Below, one piece after another: positions 35,434 to 45,580 of a stretch of DNA of 64,000 nt (position 1 is the stretch's first letter; each line of letters opens with the position of its first letter). This DNA comes from RQOF01 sp964461135 (GTDB lineage: Bacteria; Calditrichota; Calditrichia; RBG-13-44-9): positions 67,077 through 131,076 of the forward strand of contig CAYWTB010000002.1 of assembly GCA_964461135.1 (NCBI GenBank), read 5' to 3'. The translations under genes were made by a program, and so were the position numbers. The notes beneath the pieces are model-generated. The model ran no database searches, was not told the origin of the DNA, and saw nothing but the letters and a program-made list of their open reading frames with translations.

Positions 35434-36939
35434 TCAATTTGGGTAAGGCACTGCAAACATTCTTAAGGTATGATCCCAGTTAATTTTTTCTGTTTCGGTC
35501 TGAACAAGTTCATCGTTTACTCTGATCCTTATCTCAGAAAATTCGGACACTAATTTTCGATGTAATTCCTTTTTAGAATAATATATTTTATAGGCTTCCG
35601 GGCTGCTCATCCCGGGTAAAATTTCTGCAGGCAGTTTTATTGCGATATTACCTTTCCCACGGCTTTGCAGATAATAATTCTCCACATCAGCTGACAGGTG
35701 AAAATTCCTATAGATTTGCTCCAGGAAATAATGATATATCAATTCCTGTCTATAGTGCCGAACAGTAGAATCTATTTTTTCCGGATGATGCAAACCCTTC
35801 CGATTTGCCTCTTCCAATATAAACTCATTTCGGATCATGATTCCAAGATCATCCTTAAATCGAGTAACCGAGCTAATTTGAGGTCGCTTATCAAATGGTA
35901 GATTCTCAAGTTTTTCAATGAAATCTCCAATTGTCCACATTTTTTTATTACTGGTTATAAATGGCAGATTTAAATCATTATCTAAAGCAATTTTCAATTT
36001 GCCAACCTGGTCATCTTTTATCGGCACTATGCGTTGGAATTGTAACCGTTTTTTTTGCTCATCTTTGAATTCCAGTCCCCGAATGACTTTCCGAAATGCT
36101 TCTTTTTTTACTTTAATTTGAAAGGGATCCAGATAAGTTTTCAGGTATTCCCCGGCGGCAATTTCCTCTTTTCTTTTCTTTATCACCTTAAAAATCTGGC
36201 TTCGTTTTGCCTGGAACTCACTTTCACTTAGCATGATATTTTCTGTGCGATCCACGACCATTAAAATATGATAACCCCATTTACTGCGAACCGGTTCTGA
36301 ATATTCACCCGGCTTTAACTGAAATACTACATTTTCCAGGAATATATCCAGGTCGCCCCAGGAGACCTCACCAAGATCCGCCCCTCCTTTTTGGGGATCA
36401 ACCTCATGGAAGATTTGTTTACTCAGCGTGTCGAAGGGAACACCCTGTTTTAACAAATTATAAATACGTTGTGCAGATGCTTCATCCGGGGCAAATAAAT
36501 GCTTTACATGTAGCCTCACTCCCATCTTTCTGAAAGCATCCCGCAATTCTACATCTCTAACCTGGACTTTATCGGAAACTTCCTGCTGATAGAAAGCTTG
36601 AATGATGGCTCTCTTATTCTCGTAGTTGATCTGTTTTTTTAAAAAGCCATTGTCTATCAAACCTATGCGCGAAGCAAGTTTATCCGATAGATTTTTATCA
36701 ATCATAAAATCCAGATATTCCCGTAATCCCGCGTTTCCATTAAGATAGCCGGGAAAAGAAGGATCCACTTCGTACGAATTTCGAAATGCCTCTAAAGAAA
36801 TTTTTTCATTTCCGATAATGGCAATGGTATTTTGATCCAATGCCGATTCCCTTTGACAAGAGATCAATTGAAACAGTGCAATCACCAAAACCGAAATTCC
36901 CATTATGAAAAGTAAAGTATATTTTTCAAAAGAATTCAA
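35434..36939 (-). CDS. Parvulin-type peptidyl-prolyl isomerase lipoprotein (SurA/PpiC-like)
   Basis: A 501-aa protein with a membrane-spanning signal ending in a lipobox (LISC, cysteine near 29). A SurA-like N-terminal region follows, then a PpiC/parvulin domain at about 140-235 (KHLFAPDEASAQ, GGADLGEVSWG, GEYSEPVRSKWGYHILMV). The C-terminal 250 residues are helical chaperone-like sequence. It probably assists folding of outer-membrane or secreted proteins in the periplasm, and it lies next to the large secreted-protein locus, 33 bp downstream of the GH2 gene in the same direction. A single parvulin domain rather than two is present. Confidence 0.85.
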   Translation of the reverse strand: MNSFEKYTLLFIMGISVLVIALFQLISCQRESALDQNTIAIIGNEKISLEAFRNSYEVDPSFPGYLNGNAGLREYLDFMIDKNLSDKLASRIGLIDNGFLKKQINYENKRAIIQAFYQQEVSDKVQVRDVELRDAFRKMGVRLHVKHLFAPDEASAQRIYNLLKQGVPFDTLSKQIFHEVDPQKGGADLGEVSWGDLDIFLENVVFQLKPGEYSEPVRSKWGYHILMVVDRTENIMLSESEFQAKRSQIFKVIKKRKEEIAAGEYLKTYLDPFQIKVKKEAFRKVIRGLEFKDEQKKRLQFQRIVPIKDDQVGKLKIALDNDLNLPFITSNKKMWTIGDFIEKLENLPFDKRPQISSVTRFKDDLGIMIRNEFILEEANRKGLHHPEKIDSTVRHYRQELIYHYFLEQIYRNFHLSADVENYYLQSRGKGNIAIKLPAEILPGMSSPEAYKIYYSKKELHRKLVSEFSEIRIRVNDELVQTETEKINWDHTLRMFAVPYPN

Positions 36940-36972
36940 CTTCTCGACTCCTTCAACCGGCAGATACTTAGT

Positions 36973-39900
36973 TTACTCAAAGTCTATTTCCCATATTGAA
37001 TAATTCCAAAGTTCGTTGATCTGTGCATAGTTTATTCTAATGTAGTGTGTTTCCAAATTCAAATACAGATTTTCTTCACATTTTTTCTTTGAATCTATTT
37101 TAGCTGCAGAATTCCAGTTCTGATTATCATGGGAATGGAATATTTCAAAGTTCTTATTATATGCGGCCTCCCACTGAATAGTTACTTTTTCAATTTTAGT
37201 TAACCGGCCAAAATCTATCCATATCCATTGCGGATCATTTTGTTTGCTTGCCCAGCGAGCCTTTAGACTTCCATTCACCATATCATAGACCTGGCCGGTG
37301 GATGCACGTAGATCGCGTACATAAATTTTAATTTTGGACAGCATTTCCTGAATTTGGAGATGGTAATTCTCCCGATTTACATAACCGGTGATCAGGTTCC
37401 ACAAATACTGCTCCGCTACCGGATCATAACGCCGCCCGTATAGCTCGGCCGATGATTCCTCCTGCAACAGGCGGCCACGAACCTGAATTCGGGAAATAAT
37501 AATCCAGCCCTTTTCATAAGGAATTTCCAGAACTGCCGGCGTTCGTAAACCTATATTGCAGTCCGCAACCGAATGATAAGGAATGGTGGGTCTCACCGAA
37601 TGCTGACTTACAATTTCTCCTCCCAGGGCGCCATTAAAAATCTTTAGGTGGTCCGGCCCAATATTTTTCCACAGGAAATGAGATGGATCGGATGGAAAGA
37701 CATACGAATCATAACCGCCCCTCTCCGGATCTTCCCGGTATTGTATTTTTATCTGGATATCTTTGAATATTGAAAACCGGGCCTCGTCTGCAATCTCAAA
37801 TTCTGGTTCCTGTAGAATTAAGATCCCACCCTTTTTCATGAACCGGTACAGTTCTATTGCGGGGATTTCTGAAATCTCTTTGATCCCCCAACCGTTGGTA
37901 AGAACAATTTGAGCTTTTTCTAAACCAACGGGGAATTTCTCCAAGGGGATGCAATGTTTTTTCAGAAAATTGTGAATTTCTCCGGAAGGATCACAAACCG
38001 TCAATGCAGGAATTGCTTTTATAACGGGGTTTTGGACCGGATGAAAGACAGTTACTTTTTTCCGGCTATTGGCTATGGGAAAATTCTGTTCGTTTGTTAT
38101 TTTTAGGTGAAGAATATTCGGCCCGGGTTTTTCAGGGAATATGATATGTACTGCCATTTTAATATGTTCACCGGCAGATAGAAAAAGTTTTTTTTCAAAT
38201 AAAATTCGTTCCGGTTGATTCTCAAAAAATAAATTTATCCTAACATTTTGATCTTCGCCAGTATCATTAAAAACATAAACAGAAAGCGCCCTTTCCTCTT
38301 CCTGAAGAAAATGGCGATCCCAGAGCTCAATACTTACACCCACAGGGGAAAAAGCTTTTTTTAGCGCAGCTAATATTGGTTTAGGTCGTAATTCATCCAG
38401 GGTTCCCCAAAACCAGTTTGCTGTTGGTCCGTAACCTGCGCTTAAATAAACGAAAGGTAGTATGGCATCAATATCCAACCGGCGCCATAACTCGGTCAAT
38501 TCCGACGCTAAAAAAGACTGATGTTGCAATATTTGTTCTTTATCGGGATTTCGCCCTAACCATCGCTCAAGAATAATTTCAGTTAACTCTGTCGGCGCCC
38601 CTCGCCGGTCCAGCCACCACCAGAGATATTCATTCACCACAGCAGGAATGGGACTGTTTTTCCAATCAAAAATGGAACGAGAGAATCCAAATTTTTTCCC
38701 ATTGAGTATAGAACCCAGAGAATAGATATACGGATGATCTTCGCCAAAGTCAACCATTTCCCAGGGGCGGGAAGGATCAAGCTCTTTGAGGCGGGGGATA
38801 ATCTCTCCTGTAATCCGCGAATCTGTGGATTCATTTAGAGCATCCCAAATAACTATGCTGGGATGATTGCAATTCTCTTTTATCCAGGCCCCGAATTCCT
38901 TTCCAATTTGTTCCAATGAACCAGTGCTTGTCCAGAACATCCATTCATCCTGCAACATGATACCATTTTCATCTGCAATATCGTACCATTTGTTATAAGC
39001 ATGACCGAGGTGAAATCGGAAAAAGAACATGTTATGCGCCTTCGGGATGTCAACCAGCACTTTTTTTATCCAATCGGGATTCCAGGGAAGAGTGCCGTGG
39101 CTGTCGTCGGAGAGCATGCGGTGGAAAGCAATATTGCTGCCCATTAGAACTCTCCGGGAACCGTTGAGAAAAAAATGGCCGTCCCGGATTTCAAATTTTC
39201 TCATACCAAAAGGAATAGTCAGGGAATGACACACCGAATCGTGCTCTTTTAAATGGATCTCCAGTAGATACATAAAGGGATTATCCGGGGACCATAGTTT
39301 AAACTCCGGTATCTGCAGATTGAATTCAAGAACAGAAATCGAATAGGAGGATAAGGTGATTGAAAAGAGCGCAGGCTTTCCTATTAAAATTCCGGCTTTT
39401 TTCTCAATAACTTGGTATTCGACGTTAAAATGCCTTTTCTGATTTGATAAGTTTTTTATTTCAGAATAAATATTTACGCTGTCGCGCTCAATATCCGGAA
39501 GAATTCTGGTCCATTCAATCCTTCCCTCTCCATAAAAATGCAACCAGATATCGCCCCAAATACCCGGAATGAAGGATAATTTTTCGAAATCATTTCCGAC
39601 TGCGCTATGGGCAGGAAGAGTTTCCTTTTTCCCAACTCTGACCAGCAGTTCGTTCGAACCATCCATCTTAACGTAATCAGTTAAATCAAATTCCTGACTG
39701 GTGTAACAGGGGATATCGCCGCCAACCATTTGATTATTTAACCAGATTTCCGTTCCATACTGCACTTGTTCCAGTTGAAGATAGATTTTGTTAAAATTTA
39801 ATTCGGGTGGGATGCGGAATTCTTTTCGATACCAGAAATAGTTATAGTTCTTCCAATTAAACGCGGGTTTTGCCACATCAACCAGGGCCGGCACTTCACA

Positions 39901-39978
39901 TTTATGCTTGAAATTTCCGGGTTTCTCATCACCGGATTCAATCTGCCAGTTCCCGTTCAGACTTATTTTTTTATACAT
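36973..39978 (-). CDS. Glycoside hydrolase family 2 enzyme with C-terminal discoidin-like domain
   Basis: A 1001-aa protein: GH2 sugar-binding domain at about 1-160, immunoglobulin-like domain to about 260, TIM barrel from about 260 to 560, additional beta domains, and a C-terminal F5/8 type C-like domain from about 880. The acid/base is probably E383 in IVIWDALNEST and the nucleophile E450 in AVVNEYLWWW. No signal peptide is visible, so it may be cytoplasmic or periplasmic. GH2 covers beta-galactosidase, beta-mannosidase, beta-glucuronidase and others, so the substrate is open. It is the last glycosidase of the glycan locus, 257 bp beyond MITE copy 1. Confidence 0.85.
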   Translation of the reverse strand: MYKKISLNGNWQIESGDEKPGNFKHKCEVPALVDVAKPAFNWKNYNYFWYRKEFRIPPELNFNKIYLQLEQVQYGTEIWLNNQMVGGDIPCYTSQEFDLTDYVKMDGSNELLVRVGKKETLPAHSAVGNDFEKLSFIPGIWGDIWLHFYGEGRIEWTRILPDIERDSVNIYSEIKNLSNQKRHFNVEYQVIEKKAGILIGKPALFSITLSSYSISVLEFNLQIPEFKLWSPDNPFMYLLEIHLKEHDSVCHSLTIPFGMRKFEIRDGHFFLNGSRRVLMGSNIAFHRMLSDDSHGTLPWNPDWIKKVLVDIPKAHNMFFFRFHLGHAYNKWYDIADENGIMLQDEWMFWTSTGSLEQIGKEFGAWIKENCNHPSIVIWDALNESTDSRITGEIIPRLKELDPSRPWEMVDFGEDHPYIYSLGSILNGKKFGFSRSIFDWKNSPIPAVVNEYLWWWLDRRGAPTELTEIILERWLGRNPDKEQILQHQSFLASELTELWRRLDIDAILPFVYLSAGYGPTANWFWGTLDELRPKPILAALKKAFSPVGVSIELWDRHFLQEEERALSVYVFNDTGEDQNVRINLFFENQPERILFEKKLFLSAGEHIKMAVHIIFPEKPGPNILHLKITNEQNFPIANSRKKVTVFHPVQNPVIKAIPALTVCDPSGEIHNFLKKHCIPLEKFPVGLEKAQIVLTNGWGIKEISEIPAIELYRFMKKGGILILQEPEFEIADEARFSIFKDIQIKIQYREDPERGGYDSYVFPSDPSHFLWKNIGPDHLKIFNGALGGEIVSQHSVRPTIPYHSVADCNIGLRTPAVLEIPYEKGWIIISRIQVRGRLLQEESSAELYGRRYDPVAEQYLWNLITGYVNRENYHLQIQEMLSKIKIYVRDLRASTGQVYDMVNGSLKARWASKQNDPQWIWIDFGRLTKIEKVTIQWEAAYNKNFEIFHSHDNQNWNSAAKIDSKKKCEENLYLNLETHYIRINYAQINELWNYSIWEIDFE

Positions 39979-39997
39979 TAAGACATCATAGATTTAA

Positions 39998-40134
39998 CCT
40001 GCTTAATTCACAAATAGTGGCTAACGCCCAAATCTACTGGATTCTTTAATCCCCGGTCTGAAGACCGGGGCCATTTAATTTCTAAGAATATAACAACTTT
40101 GATACATTATATCCTATTTTGTGAATTAAGCAGG
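39998..40134. mobile_element. 137-bp MITE, copy 1
   Basis: Terminal inverted repeats of 17 bp (CCTGCTTAATTCACAAA at 39998-40014 and its complement at 40118-40134) flanked by a TTAA direct duplication (39994-39997 and 40135-40138). An internal palindrome CCCCGGTC-TGAA-GACCGGGG lies at 40051-40070. It differs from copy 2 at only about six positions and encodes no protein, so a transposase must have acted in trans. Confidence 0.88.
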
Positions 40135-40200
40135 TTAAATAAAGATTTAAAAATTTAATACGACTCACCAAATTTATTTTAAAACAAAAATAAATCATCG

Positions 40201-40228
40201 AAAATCCCGGTAGATGAACCGGGATTTT
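40201..40228. terminator. Bidirectional hairpin terminator after the T9SS-tagged GH144-like gene
   Basis: AAAATCCCGGT (40201-40211) pairs with ACCGGGATTTT (40218-40228) around a 6-nt loop. A-run before and T-run after let it terminate in both directions. It lies about 160 bp beyond the stop at 40391, in the 412-bp gap that also holds MITE copy 1. Confidence 0.75.
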
Positions 40229-40390
40229 TTTTCTGAACAGGAAAATTTCAAGATCATTAAAAAATACATATCATCAATGTAATAAAGAGCTTCAGGATTA
40301 TTCCAAAACTACTTAAAATTTCTCCCTAATACCCAGCTAGCTGATTCAAAAGTATCCATTATATTCTCAATTTAATTAAATATTTTAGAA

Positions 40391-42805
40391 TCAACGCACT
40401 ATTAACATCTTCTTGGTGTCAATAAAATCACCGGAATGTAAGCAGTAAAAATAAATGCCGGATGGGAGATCGTTTGATTGAAATTTTACTTTATATTCAC
40501 CCGCCTCAAGTTTTTGATCCTGATAAAATGTCTTAATCCGCTGACCTAAAATGTTAAAAACATGCAAATTGACAATATTACTTTTGGGCAAAATAAATTT
40601 TATGACCGTACCGGAGTTAAACGGATTCGGATAATTTTGCTGTAATTCATAACGAGAAATCAGCGGATTATTGTTATTCTCCAAACCCACCGTCCAACCA
40701 ATGGCCACCAGCATTTGAGGAATTTCGGGAGATGACATAAACATATTCCAGCATAAACCGGAACGGTAATTTTCCATCATGATTACCATTGGACCCTGAT
40801 CAATGCCAATATAACTGTTGGCATACCAACTTTGCCCAGGATTAAATGCATCTTTAAATCCAAATTCTCCCCATAATTGTGGCCCTAATACATAATAAAA
40901 ATGTTTCAATGTTGCAATCGACTCCTGCGGTGTATAAGGCATAGCACTAATTGCAGCAGTAGGTGAAATGGTGCCGTTATCATTGTATTGGGGCGCATGT
41001 GCACTATACCCACCCGGTTCATCACTTGCTGTTAATCCCCAAACCAATGAATCATAACCTGCAAAAGAGAGGGGATTCGCCATACAATATGCACGATGAA
41101 TGAGAGAAATATTTCTGTTATTGTCATAATAATTACAGAACTGATCGGACTTATTTCGCGGATCAAATCCTAGAAATGAATAGTGGGTGAAAAAAAGCGG
41201 ACCGCCATAAGCTGGGCCAACCCACTGCATATATCCATAATAGGTATTTCCATTTACATAATCAACAGGAGAGGCCCATCCGGCATAATAGAGAGAAGCT
41301 GGTACTGGGTGGGTGGGGGAAGCTACAGCCAATAAATATACAATCATTGCTTCATTGAATCCGACTACTTTCATATTTATCGCCCAGCCGTAGTTGGGAG
41401 ACCAGTGCCAGTACAAAAAATTACTACTGGGAGTCTGACGGTACCAGTCCCATTCAACGCCTTCCCACATTTGGGTTGCTAAAGTACGGATTTCATTTTC
41501 TGCAGAATTTTTCAAATTAAAATATTGTCTCACTGTTAATACACCTTGCAGTAAATAGGCTGTTTCCACTAAATCACCACCGTCATCGTACTGACTAAAA
41601 GGAATAGTTATTCCCGTAGTCCCGTTAATCCAATGAGACCAGGCGCCATGATATGTTGTACAATTATTGTGCAAAAATCGCAGAATCTTAAGAACTCTTG
41701 AAGCAGCGGAATCACGAGTAATAAAACCACGGTCTGCACCTACCATGAGGGACATTAAACCAAATCCTGTCGCCCCCGTTGCGCACGTCTCGCTATTACC
41801 GGCTCCATTCCGTTCTCTGGCTAAACCACTAATAGGGTGTCCATAATCATAAAAATAACGAAACATCGCTTCCTGAACAGAGGATAATAATTGTTCTTCC
41901 GTCATTACATAAGAAGTACTGAAAACCGTATCTGATGCTGGTGATTCCTCATAATTTTGGTTTGCCGCAGTTGCATAGTAGTAATAGGTTTGATTATTTT
42001 GGCCAAAAAAATTACTAAAAAGGTGTACCTCATGAAATGTTGGATTTAATTTAGTGTATGGTCCAAATTCCGCTTGGGAACGGTAAACAAAATATCCAGC
42101 AAGATTAGTATCTGTATCTAATGTCCATCTCAAATCAATACGACTGTCATATCCCGTTGCAATAATTCCCTCCGGCCTATGGGGAATTCCCGGACCTGTT
42201 CCACCTGATCGAATAGCACGAATTTCATCCAGCCAGGCCAGGTGATTGACACCGTCGGCAACTTTCTGGAAATGATAAATTGTTTTTATCCGGGTAAAGT
42301 CACAATTATTTGGTCCCGGTTGGAAGGCATTTATCGGAACCATCACTTTTTGCCAGCTATTAGAATCCGAATCCACCCCATTAAAATGATCACCCAGCCA
42401 AACACGCGTACTATGGTGATTACTTAAATCTTCCAGAGCTAAATCGGGTAAGTCTGCTTGATTTATTGCCTCGGGTGCATTAATCCAATATTCTATACTA
42501 TCGTATTGCGTAAGATCGTGCCCTGGCCAGCCAATCGAAGCTACAGCAATTCCCCAGTCTCCTCCACTAGCGGAAGTCCAGTGTAAACGTAAACTATTTG
42601 CCCCCTGGTATTTATGTAAGGTATCTACTGGAAATTTATCATTCCCAAGTCCGACTAATTCCAATTCACTAGGTGCATTTTTATATCCCCAGGAGGGATC
42701 ATAAAAAGTAGGATCGGGGCTGTCACCAAAAAGAACGATATAGCTTTGGGCAAAACTACCAATTACCCAGGTTAACAATAGTATGAAAATCATGGTGCGT
42801 TTCAT
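40391..42805 (-). CDS. Secreted PF10091/GH144-like glucanase with T9SS sorting domain
   Basis: An 804-aa exported enzyme. Signal peptide at about 1-19; a beta-sandwich, carbohydrate-binding-like domain at 20-200; a fibronectin-type domain at about 205-295; then the (alpha/alpha)6 catalytic domain annotated as glycoamylase (ATGATGFGLMSLMVGADRG, WSHWINGTTG, EWDWYRQTPSSNFLYWHW, GFNEAMIVYLLA, GLTASDEPGGYSAHAP). From memory, GH144 endo-beta-1,2-glucanases come from this domain family. The last 85 residues are a T9SS type A sorting domain (NYPNPFNSGT, LPSGIYFY), so it is released or surface-anchored. GAGGT precedes the ATG. A MITE flanks each side. Confidence 0.87.
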   Translation of the reverse strand: MKRTMIFILLLTWVIGSFAQSYIVLFGDSPDPTFYDPSWGYKNAPSELELVGLGNDKFPVDTLHKYQGANSLRLHWTSASGGDWGIAVASIGWPGHDLTQYDSIEYWINAPEAINQADLPDLALEDLSNHHSTRVWLGDHFNGVDSDSNSWQKVMVPINAFQPGPNNCDFTRIKTIYHFQKVADGVNHLAWLDEIRAIRSGGTGPGIPHRPEGIIATGYDSRIDLRWTLDTDTNLAGYFVYRSQAEFGPYTKLNPTFHEVHLFSNFFGQNNQTYYYYATAANQNYEESPASDTVFSTSYVMTEEQLLSSVQEAMFRYFYDYGHPISGLARERNGAGNSETCATGATGFGLMSLMVGADRGFITRDSAASRVLKILRFLHNNCTTYHGAWSHWINGTTGITIPFSQYDDGGDLVETAYLLQGVLTVRQYFNLKNSAENEIRTLATQMWEGVEWDWYRQTPSSNFLYWHWSPNYGWAINMKVVGFNEAMIVYLLAVASPTHPVPASLYYAGWASPVDYVNGNTYYGYMQWVGPAYGGPLFFTHYSFLGFDPRNKSDQFCNYYDNNRNISLIHRAYCMANPLSFAGYDSLVWGLTASDEPGGYSAHAPQYNDNGTISPTAAISAMPYTPQESIATLKHFYYVLGPQLWGEFGFKDAFNPGQSWYANSYIGIDQGPMVIMMENYRSGLCWNMFMSSPEIPQMLVAIGWTVGLENNNNPLISRYELQQNYPNPFNSGTVIKFILPKSNIVNLHVFNILGQRIKTFYQDQKLEAGEYKVKFQSNDLPSGIYFYCLHSGDFIDTKKMLIVR

Positions 42806-42848
42806 AATTTACCTCAACTTTTTATTTAAATATTATAAAATCAATTAT

Positions 42849-42985
42849 CCTGCTTAATTCACAAACAGGGGCTAACGCCCAAATATACTGGATTCTTTAA
42901 TCCCCGGTCTGAAGACCTGGGCCATTTAATTTCTAAGAATATAACAACTTTGATACATTATATCGTATTTTGTGAATTAAGCAAG
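42849..42985. mobile_element. 137-bp MITE, copy 2
   Basis: Same length and structure as copy 1: inverted repeat CCTGCTTAATTCACAAA at the left, with one mismatch at the right end (CAAG), and a 4-bp TTAT duplication (42845-42848 and 42986-42989). The internal palindrome (42902-42921) has one mismatch. It sits 44 bp upstream of the T9SS-tagged GH144-like gene, near where its promoter would be. Confidence 0.88.
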
Positions 42986-43053
42986 TTATAAAGAAATTTT
43001 TGGCGACTCTCATGCTGATTAAAATACTTTTCATAACCATGTTTTTAAATAAT

Positions 43054-45432
43054 TTATGCTATATTGACCACAATCTGTACTTCTGATTTTCGTTTCATCA
43101 CTGGAATTTTGTTTCCAGTTATCTTTTTTCCATCCATTTTTATTACAATATTCCCAGGAATTTTTGAACATTTATTAAAAATTTCAATATGGTAAACTGA
43201 ACCTCGAAAAAATCTTTTTATCTTTACCCTTTCCCACGTTTGAGGTAAAGTGGGATTTATAACCAATCCATCATAATCAGCTTGAACGCCAAGCAGATAA
43301 TCGTATGTGACACGAAATAGCCAGGCAGCAGAACCAGTATACCACGTCCAGCCTCCGCGTCCATAATGAGGTGAATCTTGCCCATCAATGTTTCCCGGGG
43401 TAACGTAAGGCTCTACCATATATTGATTCGGTTTCATGCCATTGTATATGGGACACAACTTTTTATAAAGGCGATAAACCATCTCTGGTTTTTTCAATAT
43501 TGCAGCTGCCCAAATAGCCCAAGTAGCGGCGTGAGTGTAGACACCGCCATTCTCTCTCACGCCCGGAGCATATCTTGAAAGATACCCAATATAAGGATCG
43601 GGAGAGGTATACGACGGTTTTAAGAGCATAGGACCCACATCACATTCCAATTCATCTTCGACGACTTGCAAGACTAGTTGTTGTCTTTCTTCATTAGTAC
43701 TTTGGGCAATGATTGACCAAATTTGCGGGTTTAAATAAATTTTACCTTCTGTATTATTATGGCTACCAATCAACTCGCCATTATCCTTACTGGCCCGCCA
43801 AAACCATTTACCATCCCAGCCATTTTGGTTAATCGAGTTTTTAAGAGATTCTGCCCTCTGACCGTAAGTAGTGGCTTTGGCAGTGTGGTTTAACCGATTA
43901 AGAACAATATTAAATTCACATAGAATATAGTAAAGAAAATGAGCCAGCCAGACCGATTCACCCTTACCGTCCAAACCAACCGCACTCAGTCCGTCATTCC
44001 AGTCTCCCGCCAAAATAAGCGGTAACCCTCGCTCGCTAAACCTCCCCAGAACCTTGTCAATAGCCCGCAGACAATGCTCCAGCAAAGCAGCAGAAGAGGA
44101 ATGATCATAAAATGGAGCGGTTTCTTCCAACACTGGCCAATCGCCCGTTTCTTTTAGATATTGAATTGTAACAAACGGGAGCCACAATAAATCATCACTC
44201 ATATTACCATCCAAACCCTGTTCCGTAATGGGATGCCACCAGTGCAGCACCCGCCCATCTCTGAACTGGTGTGCAGCATGTAGAAGGAGCTGTTTCTTTG
44301 TTAATTCCGGTTTACTGTAAAGAAAAACCTGGCTGTCCTGCAATTGATCCCGGTATCCATAGGCGCCGCTCTGCTGGTAATACGCAGCCCGGCCCCAAAT
44401 ACGGCCCGAGATAGCCTGGTACTTCAACCAGTAGTTGGTCATAAAATTGAGGGCCTCGTCCGGTGATTCTACCATTGCAGCACTCAACAGCGAATCCCAC
44501 TCTTCTTTCACTTGCCGCAAAGCGGCTTTAATATTTTGGGAATTGCGATACTTCTGAACCAGAGAATAAATTTGAGATTCTGAAGGTTGAGCGCCCAAAT
44601 AAAAATGTAGCAACTTTTCTCCCCGGGGTGGCAGTGCAATTACTTTCTTCAGGCTGGCAATGGAATCGTTCCACTTATGTTGTGATCCCGATAGATTTCC
44701 TGTTTCAACCGCTACCGGATTCGCCAGGGTTCGTGCCTGCCCGATGAATTTTTCTTTATCACCTTCAAATCCATCCACCGATTCACTGCAGGAGAAAAAT
44801 GCTATATTTTGCCAATCTGTATTCCAGTGACCGCGATTTGTGGGAATCTCCCATAATCTCTTGCGCGCTAAAAGCACCTGATGTGTTTCATTATACTCAG
44901 TTTCCAAAAAGGTTTTGTGGAATTCCCGATGATTGTCAGGAGCAGCTCCCAGGCACCATTCAAAGTAGGTAAATATGCTGATCCTCCGAGGCCGGTCGTC
45001 CAGATTGACCAATTTCAACGACCAAATCTCCAGATCATCATTAAACGGAACGAATATCCGTAATTGGGTGCTTATCATCTGATATTTTGATTCGAAAATT
45101 GTATATCCGATTCCATGACGGCAAGAGTATTCATCTAAAGTATTTAAAACCGGTTGAACAGTGGGACTCCAGAAGATCCCGCTTTCTTCATCTTTCAAAT
45201 AAATAAATTTGCCCCAGTTATCCTGAATCAGATCCTGGTTCCAGCGGGTGATGCGATTTAAATTGGAATGGGTAATCCAACTGAAACCACCGTTTACTTG
45301 TGACACAACCAAACCGTAATTCCCATTGGAGATTACATTGATCCAGGGTCGCGGTGTGCGGTAATCCGTGATGACATACTCCCGGCCATCATCGGTGAAA
45401 TATCCATATTTCGATTCGAACTTTTTTTGCAT
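43054..45432 (-). CDS. GH94 family disaccharide/oligosaccharide phosphorylase
   Basis: A 792-aa protein without signal peptide, so cytoplasmic. The N-terminal super-sandwich (REYVITDYRTPRPWINVI, HSNLNRITRWNQD, YLKDEESGIFWSPT) and the (alpha/alpha)6 barrel with GDWNDGLSAVGLDGKGESVWLA are GH94. D480 in the DWND motif is the expected general acid. GH94 enzymes split beta-glucosides with phosphate to glucose 1-phosphate: cellobiose, cellobionic acid, laminaribiose, chitobiose or beta-1,2-oligoglucans. The N-terminus also resembles the GH94 part of cyclic beta-1,2-glucan synthases. The length is nearer the cellobiose and cellobionic-acid enzymes than the roughly 1100-aa Listeria 1,2-oligoglucan phosphorylase. 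GAGGAGA precedes the ATG. Confidence 0.9.
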   Translation of the reverse strand: MQKKFESKYGYFTDDGREYVITDYRTPRPWINVISNGNYGLVVSQVNGGFSWITHSNLNRITRWNQDLIQDNWGKFIYLKDEESGIFWSPTVQPVLNTLDEYSCRHGIGYTIFESKYQMISTQLRIFVPFNDDLEIWSLKLVNLDDRPRRISIFTYFEWCLGAAPDNHREFHKTFLETEYNETHQVLLARKRLWEIPTNRGHWNTDWQNIAFFSCSESVDGFEGDKEKFIGQARTLANPVAVETGNLSGSQHKWNDSIASLKKVIALPPRGEKLLHFYLGAQPSESQIYSLVQKYRNSQNIKAALRQVKEEWDSLLSAAMVESPDEALNFMTNYWLKYQAISGRIWGRAAYYQQSGAYGYRDQLQDSQVFLYSKPELTKKQLLLHAAHQFRDGRVLHWWHPITEQGLDGNMSDDLLWLPFVTIQYLKETGDWPVLEETAPFYDHSSSAALLEHCLRAIDKVLGRFSERGLPLILAGDWNDGLSAVGLDGKGESVWLAHFLYYILCEFNIVLNRLNHTAKATTYGQRAESLKNSINQNGWDGKWFWRASKDNGELIGSHNNTEGKIYLNPQIWSIIAQSTNEERQQLVLQVVEDELECDVGPMLLKPSYTSPDPYIGYLSRYAPGVRENGGVYTHAATWAIWAAAILKKPEMVYRLYKKLCPIYNGMKPNQYMVEPYVTPGNIDGQDSPHYGRGGWTWYTGSAAWLFRVTYDYLLGVQADYDGLVINPTLPQTWERVKIKRFFRGSVYHIEIFNKCSKIPGNIVIKMDGKKITGNKIPVMKRKSEVQIVVNIA

Positions 45433-45580
45433 CCAGGCTTATATCTCCTCATCATCGTTTGAAGAAAAAGTATACTGAAATTTCTTTAGAACCGGTACCG
45501 CTTTCATACCCGCATTTACCTGTCCAAAGCCTGACTATGAAAAACAATTCCCAACCGTCGTATGGATTGGCAGATTCTAA

